Assembly: GCA_021397845.1 (NCBI GenBank)
Contig: CM038047.1
Coordinates: 125,222,112 to 125,286,111 of the forward strand
From: Areca catechu
Lineage: Eukaryota; Streptophyta; Magnoliopsida; Arecales; Arecaceae
Length of the DNA stretch: 64,000 bases
Direction of reading: 5' to 3'
The position numbers and the translations under genes are program-made. Below are positions 45,130 to 56,020 of this stretch, one piece after another; the stretch's first letter is position 1; each line of letters begins with the position of its first letter. The notes under the pieces are model-generated. The model did no database searches, had not been told where the DNA came from, and worked only from the letters and a program-made list of their open reading frames with translations.

Positions 45130-47723
45130 GCAAAGGGTTTGCTAGACTTAAAAGATCTAACCAAATGTTAGGTCAAGAAGATAACCTTGGTAGTAGTAAC
45201 TTGGCACCTGGCCAGGTAAGTGTAAGGTTGGTAGAGGTTCCTCTTTGCTTGCCTTAGACACCAATTTGAAATTGGCCAAGTAAGCGAACCAACCCACCTT
45301 CCTTCGGGCTCTTGTCCCTGAACTACTTGCCTAGACACCAGCTACTCAAGCACACACAAACAAGTTGTCTAACTTGGCTTGACACTTGGTTCGACCAGAC
45401 TTCGTGGGTGTCCCTAGCTCACTAAAGCAATTAAGTGTCTATTCAATTTTAATTAGAGGTTGGGGTTCGATATGCCGGGTGGTGATTTTTGGGCTAGGGA
45501 TAGTGGTGGGGGCCCCAGGATCAGACACAGATTACTGGGCCCTATTTGGTTTACCTAGCCATGTGTCAAATTTTGTAATCAACTAGAATTGAGTCCTGTA
45601 ATAAGGAGTTGATTTGTCTCAACCCTCAACCTAGTCCAGTACATTTAGTTCTGTACATCAGTATATATCTGGTATGAGTCCACTTCTTGTATAAGAGAGG
45701 AGGCTATGCTATTTTGGAGTTCCACCAGATCTCATTCTAAATCTAGAAGTGGTTACACCAGCTTAGGGTAGCTCAATCGACACCCGGGTGCCCTGATTGT
45801 ACCCTGATTTTTCCCGGGTGCTATTTTAGATGCAAAATTCCCTCCAGATGCTTCCAAAATATTCCATATGCCAAGAGCCCATGTTTTCTAGGTTATTCTA
45901 GAATTCCAGGCCTTAAAATCAAGCCCAGGCGCCAAGCCCAAGCCCTTAAGAAGCAAGATTCCAGCTAGATTCCTTGGAATATGCTAGCCCATGCGCTCAA
46001 CCCCTGGAAGCCCACCTGGAACCTTCAAATTTTCATCCAAGCCCATGAAGGAGGCATCCTTGCTGCTGCCCCAAGGTCCAAAAATGAATTTTAGGAGTTT
46101 GACCAAGTGCAAGCCAAGTTGGGAGAGGAAAGAAGAGAAGACTAGGTCAAAATTCTAACCTAGTTGGGATTTCTAGTCCTTTTAAAACTTTGTAATTCTA
46201 ACCTAGCTAGGAAAGGACTTGCATTCTAATTTGGAAGAGGACATGTAACCCAAGTGTATCCATAGTTAGTGAGGGCATGGGAACTCTATAAATACCCCAC
46301 CCCTCTCCCTCTTGTAATCATCTCTTTCTTATGAATACAACTTGCTGAAATTTTGAGTCATTGCCTTGTGTTAGTGTTTTGTTTTGGTTCTTTGGTGTGT
46401 GTTCTTGTACTTGGATGAATTCCTTGCTACCCTAGCTTCCTTCCACACCCTAACTCACTTCCAGCCAAGCCTTCACACGTCCTAGAAGGAGTGCCCTAGG
46501 CTGCCAAGCAGGGAGATCTTCAACAAGCTTCAAACAGCCCAGCTTCTAAACCATAACCTGATTCCTTCTAAACCTAATTCCTTTTTTTTTCTTACTTGCT
46601 ATTTTGATTAACCCTGATGTTTGTAGGATCCCTGAGGTGCTTCCCTTCTCATGAGGAGGCCTTCTTTGGTGCCCGAACCACCCAGATCAGCCATCAGATT
46701 CAAGGGAAACAAGGCTTCTTCTTCCGGGCTCCGATCAGAGTGCATGTGAACCCTGCTGCTTTTGAATTTCAATCTCTAACTGGTAAGAAACCTTTCCTTC
46801 TCTGATTATCTGATTTAGATGAAGATAAACTAACATAAATCGGGAGTTTCTCAACTCTCGGGTCCCGGATATTTTATTGGTTTGCATGAGTATACCTGCA
46901 ACCCAATGATTCTTTGCACTACTAGTCTTTCAGCTAGTTTTTACTTTATTTTGGGAATCTAGCCTGCAAATAAAATTATAAAAATTATAAAAAAATTATT
47001 CTACTATTTTTCATGCATGTTTAGTAGTCTTAGAGTTGTCCTGTATCAGACAGGTAATGAAATCCTGACCCTATGTCAAATTGCTGCCCTTAAGATGATT
47101 TATGAAGATGATGGCATACAAATGATCTAATGAGATGTCTCTAAGTTATATTTTTTTTGGATTTTTGATGTATGATAATAGAGATAAGATGATGGAAATG
47201 ACAAGAGATGAAGCCAAATACAAATTAAACTATTTAAGAAATGAAAACATAAAAAAAAAGCACTTGCTAAAATTCTCATAACAGAATTTCTTCTCAGGTA
47301 GTATTCTGGCTTGTAGAAATTTTACAAGCTGCAATAAAATATGAAAAAATTATCAAAAATATTTTCAATTATGAATGATCTAAAAAAATAAAAATCATAA
47401 GATTTAGATATTCCTACAAACAGAAATACCAAAAATAACAGATCATATTCGGAAAAGAAAAAATGCAGAAATTAAAAAAAAATGAAATTTAATGATGCAA
47501 AAATTTTCTTTTGTTTTGTGTTTTTTTTTTTTAACTTTTCTTCTTGTGTTCCTCTTCAAAGGCCTTTCATCGTGGCACCCCTACATGCCTTAGGAGATCC
47601 CCGTGGAATGGGAGGAGAGGGTCCTAAAATCCTACTTTTCTCCTAAGATCGGACGGCTTGGTGAAGCACCTAATCCAAGTACTTAAGAAGTGCAAAGTCC
47701 TAACCTTGCTCTGATACCAGAAA
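45130..47723 (-). promoter_or_regulatory. Leader of I with primer-binding site and two stem-loops
   Basis: TGGTATCAGAGC (minus) at 47708-47719 for initiator tRNA-Met. Stem-loop 1 at 45412-45427, sense CTTTAG-TGAG-CTAGGG, pairs fully if two G-U pairs are allowed. Stem-loop 2 at 45261-45275, sense CCAATTT-C-AAATTGG, has a 7-bp stem and a compensatory change relative to A, A2 and E. Solo LTR J (45504-47048) interrupts the leader. 47049-47707 is AT-rich and unremarkable. Confidence 0.68.
45504..47048 (+). repeat. Solo LTR J
   Basis: 1545-bp plus-strand LTR of the C/D/G type: starts TGGTGGGGGCCCCAGG, ends GTCCTGTATCA, TATA core at 46286-46296. Flanks are GATAG (45499-45503) and GACAG (47049-47053), a duplication with one change. 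No internal sequence is left. Confidence 0.87.
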
Positions 47724-49308
47724 TGATGCGGGACTAACTAGATGCGAAGATGAAGAATGATGCAAGTGATTTGTTTGTTTTGTGATTTTTAAGTTTTAAT
47801 GATTTTTTTTTGGATTCCCGAAAACAAGTAGGAGTAGATCTAGGATTCTATACTAATAAGAACTTCAGGCAAACAAGTAAGTCCCTAAGCAAGGATAAAA
47901 AGAGGACCCCAGGATTGAGAAACCCCGTATGACTTAGCTCTCAGATCAATACATGCTTAAGAGTCAGGGTGGGAAACCTTAAAGATCCGAAGTGCCCGAT
48001 GCCGAGTTCACTCGCTCTCACGGATGTGGCCTGGATGATCGAGAATCCAACCCTGTGGATGCACTGACTTTCTATCAAAGGTCTCGAAGGCAAGGGCAAC
48101 CGACTCCATGTTGTGGCACCTGGAGGACCTACGAGCATTCAAGAGAAGAGTTAGGATTCGATCAAAAAGAAAGCAATAGATGAAAGGATGAGAGTTGATG
48201 TGGTGATGGTTGGAGTTCTTTTTGCTAGGCACCTGGTTGGGTGATCCCAATGGACTTCGACTCGAAGTTGGAGGATGGAGTTGTTGAAGAGATAGTAACT
48301 CGAGGCCTCATACCTCTCGACGCACCGAAGGGCGAAGGCACTCACTCACGGAGATCGACGTTCTTAAGGAATGAAGGCAACCAAAGAGAATTGGCTATCA
48401 AAACTTGTATTTTTTCATTCATCATCAATAGCATTACAATGGAGGGGTAAGGTCCTTTTTATAGGCACCTTAAGATCCAATTTGAATTTCAAATGAAAAT
48501 ACAAGTCTTCTCTTGATGGGGCACCCAAAAATTTAGAAATTTCTCCTTCTTGGCGGACCAAGACTTTGAATTTGATTGGGCATGGCTTGACTTGAGGCTT
48601 GGAAGAGGGATCTTGGTGCCCTTGGTCTTGGAAGGTTGATCTCTCATTTTGGAAGAAGACATGATGTGGGGCTGGTAGCATGGCTTGTGTCCTCCTCCTT
48701 TCCTTGGTTGTGCATCCACCTTTGGTACAAGACATGATATGGGGAGTGGGAGATAGAGGCACCCTTGGATTCTTGCCCTTCCTTCCGTAGTTGGCCACAT
48801 ACTTTGGGAAGAAAGCTTGATATGAGGGCTTGAAGCAAGAAACTCATTTCTAACCTCCTTTGACCTTCCATTGGCCAGCCACCCATACTTGGAAAAGAGC
48901 ATGATTGGGGGGAGGGAAGGAGGGAATGTATCAAGTGTTGTGTCCCCCCTTTAGGCATCCAAAAATCTGAATTATGCCACCCACTTGGCAAGTTGACAAG
49001 GTGCCACATAGGATGAAGAGGTGGCACCCCTGAGATGAGTTAGCTTCCTTCATGGCTTGGCTTAAAAGTGACTAGACTTCAAGACCAATCTTGCTTGGAC
49101 CTATACATCAAACAGACTCGGACTGGACTCAATGCAGGACTGGACTCAGTACAGGACATAACTTGACCAAATTGGTCAAAGTACAGGACTAGATATAAAC
49201 ACTTGAGACTCAATTCATAACTAAAATATATTACAAGGTTTAGGCTTGAAGCCTTATTACAAGACCCGAAAAGTTGAAACCCTAATCATAGGTCTAGTGC
49301 CCACACTA
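47724..49308 (-). repeat. 5' LTR of I
   Basis: In sense ends TAGTCCCGCATCA followed by a few bases and the primer-binding site. Its outer end reads CACACTA instead of CACACCA, one transition from the other copy. It contains about 50 bp near 47900-47950 absent from the 3' LTR. Confidence 0.9.
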
Positions 49309-50572
49309 GAGGAGTCTTTGCTTCTCCTCCTTTTACTTACTCCCTTTTTCACTTGCTTTTACTTGCTATTTTTTGTGATTCTTATATAGATGGGAGGCTT
49401 TCTAGAGGGTTCCCAGCTCTCTCCTTCAAGGGAGACTTTTCGTTGCCAACTGGCGCCTCTTTGTTGGGATGGTTCTATGCCTGTGCCTCCAGCCATAATG
49501 GTATGCTACCACTTTGGTGGAGGCCATCTGGGTGCTGCAGGAAATAGGGCCATAGGAGGATGCCCCTCTCTGGATGGTCCAGGCATCCTTTCATGGAAGT
49601 TGTCATCTCCGAGTCATGTGATTGTCGACATGTCAGCATGTCGCAAGGCTGGGGGCCTGACACTATCCAGATCGTGTAGATCGTGCGCACATTGCACTAC
49701 AGGGGGGTGCCTGTACCCATGGCAGGGTATGCGCCACCTTTCGAAGGGTTAGGGTGGCGAAATACTTCACTATCTTTGCTTGGAACTCTGGCTTCCCCCC
49801 ACTTTACGACTTTGGCGGGAAACCATGCTCCTGGTAGGAGGGTCTACTTTGGAGAGGCAAACCTGACCTCAACCGAGAGCTAACCTCAGATGGGGGGGCT
49901 TGCCCAATGAGCCCCGCCTTGATTGGGAGCTGACCTTAATAAGGTGGTCCTTTCTGGAGAGGCGGACTCAACCCCAACCGGGAGCTGACCTTAAATGGGG
50001 GGCTCGCCCAATGAGCCCTGCCTCGACTAGGAGCTAACCTCGGCAAAGTAATCCTTTATGGAGAGGCGAACTCGACCCCAACCAGGAGCTGACCTCAGAT
50101 CGGGGGCTTGCCCAGTGAGCCTTGCCTCGATTGGGAGCTGACCTTGGTAGGGTGGTCCCTCTGGCTTTTTATCATGCAGCCTTGTCTAGGTGGTGGGCTT
50201 TTTCGCCACAATGGCCACTACAGGTTCCACATCCATGGATATCGCCGCTCTGGTCCATGTTAGTGGATGTCACCATATCAATTGCCCCCCACTCCTGAGC
50301 TTGGAGATCGAAGCATCCGCTTGGGGTGAAGGGAGTAATGATTGTGCTAGAATGGAGAGAGCGCGCCCCATTCGCTTTCGGTGTCGAAAGCACTGGCATT
50401 TAGGCGGTCATGCTTCCATGCTATTTGGGCATTGTTTGTGTTCTCTTCCCAAAAATAGTTATCAATGCTATATTGGCTTTAAGGGAACTGTTCCGTGATC
50501 TAAGCATTGCTCCGATACATGGCATCTCTTTGTTGGCTCATGCGAGACATGGCACATGCCTTCAACAGGCAC
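49309..50572. other. GC-richer flank between I and K, no recognised gene
   Basis: The composition is clearly richer in G and C than the retrotransposons around it. Open frames such as 49390-49752 (120 codons) and 50190-50498 have no recognisable domain, and the first is mirrored by opposite-strand frames. The region includes a three-copy tandem repeat (49850-50162). Together with 41021-41318 it may be the pre-insertion locus of I, possibly an older unidentified repeat. Confidence 0.4.
49850..50162 (+). repeat. Three-copy ~104-bp tandem repeat
   Basis: Units at 49850-49954, 49955-50058 and 50059-50162, each starting TGGAGAGGC and containing GGGGGCTYGCCCARTGAGCC and two GGGAGCTGACCT-like sub-motifs. 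The copies differ by scattered substitutions, so this is an old minisatellite. Confidence 0.85.
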
Positions 50573-50931
50573 TGTTGCCCAGGTGGCTTTTCCCAAGAGG
50601 GGGGTGAATTGGGAATTATAAAATTTTCACAAATATGTGCACAAGTAATTCCTTTTAGTGGATAGGTGCTGTGTTAATCAGAGAATAAATGCAGAAGCTA
50701 AAAAGTAAATCAAGCACAACACAAACAAGGTAGGTTTATAGTGGTTCGGAGCAACCCAGCTTCTACGTCCACTACCCAAGTTCACCACTCTGGATTTCCA
50801 CTATATCCCCCAAATCGGAATACAGTCGGATTGTTTTACAGGCTCACAATCCCAACTTCTACACTTTGGTTTTTGAACCGGGCTCACCAAAGAAACCCAC
50901 ACTAGGTTTTTACAGGCTCACTGATGCAGAA

Positions 50932-52529
50932 CAAATAAAGGGATGCGATGCAGAAGTAAATTAAGATTAACTAATTTTTTTGTTGTTTTTATATGTTTGT
51001 AGAAGTTGGCTTCAAATCAAAGAAAAGTTAACCTAACATTGAAAGATACTAATATGATAATTGAAAGCACAATTTTAAGGAAACTAAATTATCAGAGTAG
51101 TTCAGAAGCAACGGATCGCTGGGGGTTGAGAAACTCCCAGACCTAGGGTTTCGCTCCGAACTTTCAACAGAACAGAAATAAAGAGAAGAGATGGTTTACC
51201 TAACCAGACAATGATCTTCACAGATTTTGGTGGAAGAACTCTCTCGAGCAGATTGTTGGATCCTCGGATTCAGATATCTTCGCAATGGATCCTCCAATAC
51301 TGGTCCTTTGGCGGGTTGGCTTCTCCTGAACTCAAGATCTGGAAGAGAAGAAAAATAATTGATGGAATCAGAGAGTCAAGGGAAAAATTTACCAGGTTGA
51401 TGAACTTGAAGATTGAAATTGCTGAAAACTGGATTCTCCTGGAAGCTGATGTGATTTTCCTTGGAACTTGCTCTGGATCTGAAGTAGCCGGACTGGATCT
51501 GGATGAAGGTGGATGGCCTGGACTTGTAGAGAGAGAGAGGCCGTGGGAGATGGAAGGAGCTAGGGTTCGATGGATTGAAAATAATGAAGGGCGGCTAGGA
51601 TTTTGGATTTTTAAGTGGCTAACCTAGGGTTTTGGATAAAGATGGAGATCTCTCACCTCCTCAAGGCTCCAATGGAACCCGGATTACCCCCTCATGGAGC
51701 TCAACACTTAGAATAGTGCGGAAGAAGAGAAACCTAGGTTACTCAACACAAGAGAATAGCAAAAATAATTTTTTCTTCATTGATTGTTTTCAACTTACAA
51801 GAGGGATGTAATTTATAATGCTTTACAAGGGAGAAGGGTTTCATATTTTCCCATGTGGGACTAAAGGAGGGGATCTCCAAATTAGGGCAAATCCCTTACA
51901 TATGGTTGGCCGAAATACCAAAAATTAGGATTTGGGTTATAAATGGCAGGTAGATGGCACCACCTTGCTTGGATTTTTTCAAGAAAATTTTCTTCCTTCC
52001 CTGGATGAACTCTTTTGGACTCCTCCTTTTCTTCCTCCCTAAGTCAAGGCTCTTCCCATCTTTGTTTTAGGTGTTTTTTGGCAGGTAATGGGCGCCCCTT
52101 GATATTCTCTTCCAAGAAAAACTTCTTCCCTTCTTTGCTTGGAATCACTTGGGAAAGTCTTGGCCGCCCCCTTGATTTGTGCTCTTCTCTTTATCTGGTG
52201 CATGAAAGAAGGAGGTTGCCATCTGTGGAGTGGGGACCAAAGGCTGCTGGATGTGGATATGGTGCCCCCTGGACTGGGAGTGTGGCTGGGAGTGTGGTGT
52301 CCACTTGCCAGGTCTTGGGAGAAAATGTAACATCCCCGGTTGAAACCCTAGTCCACTACTGAGTCAACATGACTCAACAAAATAAAATGCAGGTAATGTA
52401 GACTCAAGCTAAATTGAGTTGATCTAGTCAACTCTTATTACAAACCAAAAACCCTAATTCTTCGGGCAAGGTTAATCAGAGATCCAGATGGAGCTCTGAA
52501 GTCTTCTTCTGAGTCTGGTGCCCGCACCA
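50932..52529 (-). repeat. 3' LTR of A2
   Basis: In sense starts TGGTGCGGGCACCAG and ends CTGCATCA without the extra primer-site unit that the LTRs of A have. Homologous to the LTRs of A but clearly diverged. The 138-codon frame at 51211-51627, antisense to the element, recurs at 56309-56725 through LTR copying. Confidence 0.93.
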
Positions 52530-53280
52530 ATTCTCCCTGGGTGGGAGGAACTCGACCCTGTCGAGTATGGATCAAGCTGGCTCTGGTATCTCTCCAAGAG
52601 GTCTGGGTCCAGCTCTTGTAACTCTTCTCGGGAGATCCAAGAGTCATCAGAATCTGGCCTTCCTAGCCAGCGGACCAGGTATCTTTGGTATCCTCGATTA
52701 CGAGTAGAGATAACCTGATCATCCAGGATCTTTTCAATCTGCTCTTTTCTCACAGACCAGTTTGTTGGTGGACACATAGGGTCGGGATCACTCTCAATAA
52801 CAGGATTAGGTTTCAAAGGCTTACTAGGAATCACAGCTGGCTCCCTATACTCTACTAAGTCTGTAATGTTGAAAGTAGAGCTATTGCCTAGTTCTGGAGG
52901 CAACTCGAGCACATAGGCATTGGATCCTACTCTCTTCACTACTCTAAATGGTCCAGCTCCTTTAGCATGTAACTTTCTAACGGTTCTAGGAAAAAACCGC
53001 TCAGGCCTTAACCTAATCATTACATAGTCTCTCTCAACAAAAGTTTTGACTCGTCTTTGAGAATCAGCCAACTTCTTATAAGTTTCATTACTTAAAGTTA
53101 TTTTGGCATGAATTTCTTTATGCAAGTCCTTTACATGCTATGCAAGTGTATCAAGAGACTTGTGTGTGTGGGATAATAGTGAAATCTGATCAAGTGGTGT
53201 GTGAGGCTTGTATCCATGAACAATTTCAAAGGGACTCTAGCCTATAGACCTATTGATCGAAACATTGAATGCAATTTCAG
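52472..53280 (-). pseudogene. Integrase C-terminus and chromodomain of A2
   Basis: It is open for 217 codons (53125-52472) and is the best-preserved chromodomain in the window: GPFRVVKRVGSNAYVLELPP, STFNITDLVEYREP, then IEKILDDQVIS, YQRYLVRWLGRPDSDDSWIS and LDPDLLERYQ. The frame crosses the polypurine tract (GGGAGAAT) and enters the LTR. Upstream (53126-53280) it is broken by stops and there is no ATG, so expression would need readthrough, splicing or an internal start. Trans use is conceivable but unproven. Confidence 0.82.
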
Positions 53281-53448
53281 CCCTGGACAAAATACAAATC
53301 CCAATTCCTGGTGCTCTCAATCAAACCAAAATCTGAGCCAAAGCCTAGTAAAGGGTCAAGAAAACTAAACTAGACTGACGACGCATTCCTAAAGAATGGA
53401 CTTTATTACAAAGGAACCCTAAGTCTAAACCTAACAAACTAAGGCTCT

Positions 53449-55089
53449 CTAGGTTTGACCTTGGGTCGGAGGAGGGCATGCAGAGCATGAAAACTTATTA
53501 TGGATGCCTAGTAGGTGCCATAAGGTCTTCCAAAAGTAGGTGGCAAACCTAATAGGTTCTGACACGTGGTTCACTCTAAAGGCTTCGACAAAGTATACTT
53601 GGATGGTGTAAGAAGCATTGGAAGTCCTAGAGAAAGGGAGGAGATATGAGGTGGAGTCTCGAATTACCTGTTGACTAAAGGTGGTGACCTGAAGGTTTGA
53701 ATGGTGATCTATGAGTGTCAACTAGTCATCCTTACGAAAGGAAAAGTTTGCTACTCCCAGGAATGGATCAAGAGATGGTTCGGGAAGTAGCCTAGGACAT
53801 GTGATTGCAATAGTAAAGGTTTGTTCTCTAAGCAAATAATGATCCACTTTCTCAAGAACTGGATTAGAGAATGATTCATGGGAGGGCCTATGGATGATGA
53901 CCTCAAGACTTGAAATTTGACCTATGGGTGTGGAAAGGTATACTCTATAGAAGGGTAGGTCAGTCATGCAAAGGAAGGGGTCTGGGGCCATAAGGAGGAC
54001 TTCTATAGGACTGGGTGAATCAATCCGCTCAAGACAAGGATGTTCAACTGAGATTACGGGAGAGACCTTAGTGGCTGGGCATGGGACAAGGTCCAATTGT
54101 AAGAGGCTTGATTCAGTCATCCTAAGGAGAGGATCTACCATAGGGTGGGCAAACTTAAACAGTTCAGTGCAAAGATCTTCAATTGGTACTTGGGGAATGA
54201 CTGTCATTAGAGGGTACGAACTAATAGCTCGGGCTAACACTATGAGCTCTTCCTGGGGGTATTTGACTAAAGAAACCTGGTTCTCACAAATCTCTTGAAT
54301 TTCTGAACTAGGTCCTATCAGTTGGTTGCTTTCCAAGGTCTCCTCAGGTAAGGAACCAATAGTATCAATGTCACATTCTTCAAGTTCTTCCCCCTCACAT
54401 TCATCAACTAGACTCAAGCCAGCATCATATACTTCCTCGATGCCATCTTCAATGGGTTTCGGTTCAGTGGTAATCGGGTCAACTGATTCTAGGCTTGTCA
54501 TACCTAACCGTTCTTCCTCATTGGTAGGCTTGGGTTTTCCCTCATTAATGTCATCCTTAGGATTCTTACCACTTAGCTGTGCACAAGCCAGTCCTATGCA
54601 TGGGCACTGACTAGATTTATGGCCTCTTTCTCCACAAAATAAACATTCTTGAGATATAGGAACCTGGGTCACACTAGGTTTCAAGCTAGTAGAGACCTTA
54701 CTTAGGCATGGGTGTGGATCTAAATGGTTTGATCTAGAAGACTTGGGTTGTTGAGTGACTGGTCTAGAATACTGTAAGGACCTCTCGTAGACACGATCCA
54801 CACTATAGATATCATGGTTAGGCTTCCTAAGGTTATGCTCGGGATCACGGTATAAGGTCCTCCTAGGTTCCTGGCATGGGTGAGGTTGGGGCCTATTAAA
54901 TTTTGGATCAGGGGTCCAATTTTGATGTCTACGTTTCTCAAGTACTTGGACTCGATCCCTAAACTGGGAAAAACCCTCATTCATGTCCTGACTCAATTTG
55001 GTCATACTTTCGGTAAGATTTCTAACCATGGCCTCTAAATCAGGTTGGGTTTGACCAGGTTGGCAGGGCACTCCATTCCGGGTAGACAT
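53449..55089 (-). CDS. Gag-like protein of A2 with zinc knuckle and integrase-core remnant
   Basis: Start ATG 55089 (MSTRNGVPCQPGQTQ). About 546 codons with a single TAG at 53722-53724. Order: N-terminal coiled-coil-like stretch (LTESMTKLSQDMNEGF), PDPKFNRPQPHPCQEPRRT, CCHC knuckle CLFCGERGHKSSQC (about 54650), acidic segment with VYDAGLSLVDECEGEE, long Pro/Leu/Ser-rich part, and the integrase remnant (from about 53640) ending in EPIRFATYFWKTLWHLLG and PPPTQGQT, whose last 30 residues match A. The capsid domain present in A is missing, while the knuckle missing in A is present. Confidence 0.82.
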
Positions 55090-56020
55090 GATGCAAGCAA
55101 ACACACAAAATGAGACTTAACTGAACGACTACGGGCTAACTAGACCTAGAGCCCAAACTAGATGCCCAATCAGAGTGGCAAGCTAGCCTGTAGTAACTCA
55201 GGACTCAGCCAGGCAGGTGTAAGGGGAGTGTTAGGTCCCTGAATGCCAATCCTAGACACCAATCAGAGATTGGCCAGGTAGGCGAACCAGCACACAAGCC
55301 CTTCGGGATGGAATCCCTGAACCACCGTTCTAGACACTGAGTACAAAGCACACACAGAGTAACCAGACAAACTGACTCAACACTAGCCTTGGCCCGACTT
55401 GTTGATGTCCCTAGCCCACTAGGGCAAATTAGGTCTAATCAATTTTTAGATTAAAGTCTTAGGTTCGAATGAGTGGGTGCTGGTTTTGGGCTAAGGAGAG
55501 GTTATCAACTCCTCCCCTTATCTTAGATGCTCAAATGCCCTTAAGATGAATTAAGAGATGAACACTCAAAAATAATTGGATTGCAGAACACAAAAACAGA
55601 GTTGCAGTAATTTAATTTTCAGAAATTGCACGGAAACCAATAAATCATGAGAAAATTATGCAAATTAGTTTCAATTATACTGGTTTCAGAAATACAAAAA
55701 TCACTGAATTTGGAGTTACTTGCAGTGAGAAAAAATTCCTGCAACAGGGCAATTATAGACTGAAAATAGAGCACTTCCCCGTTTACAATTTCTGCTACGA
55801 AGTTGTAACCCAACGGATCCCCTACACGCCCTAGGAACACCCCATGGAATGGGAAGAGGAGGTTTGCACCTCGCTTCGTTCCTAGGACCGGATGTCCTGG
55901 GGAGTCTACTTCTAGCAGACAAAGTAAAAAGAGAGGGACTCAAACAAACAATCAGACAGAAACCCTAGACAGGGCTCTGATACCAAAATTGATGCAGAAC
56001 GAAAGCTCTGATACCAAAAA
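55090..56020 (-). promoter_or_regulatory. Leader of A2 with duplicated primer-binding site and two stem-loops
   Basis: Primer-binding sites (minus TGGTATCAGAGC) at 56005-56016 next to the LTR and again at 55974-55985, separated by a copy of the LTR end (tgatgcagaacgaa). Stem-loop 1 is at 55409-55424 and stem-loop 2 at 55259-55273, both with perfect 6-bp stems and the same sequence as in A. Confidence 0.72.

Larger units (their letters stand above)
41319..49308 (-). mobile_element. Non-autonomous chromovirus I, split by solo LTR J
   Basis: Minus-strand element: LTRs 41319-42853 and 47724-49308, primer-binding site 47708-47719, leader, gag-protease-like ORF with integrase remnant, then integrase C-terminus and chromodomain. 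The LTR pair differs by an indel of roughly 50 bp near 47900. The flanks (GGGAG before, GAGGA after) do not form a clean 5-bp duplication. Confidence 0.88.

Noticed and set aside
49390..49752. 120-codon ORF in the GC-rich flank as a possible host gene
   Set aside because: No domain, no supported splice structure, opposite-strand frames of similar length, and placement beside a minisatellite.
51211..51627. 138-codon ORF conserved at 56309-56725, which looks like a duplicated gene
   Set aside because: Both copies lie in the two LTRs of A2 and are antisense to the element. LTR copying explains the conservation, and no domain is recognisable.
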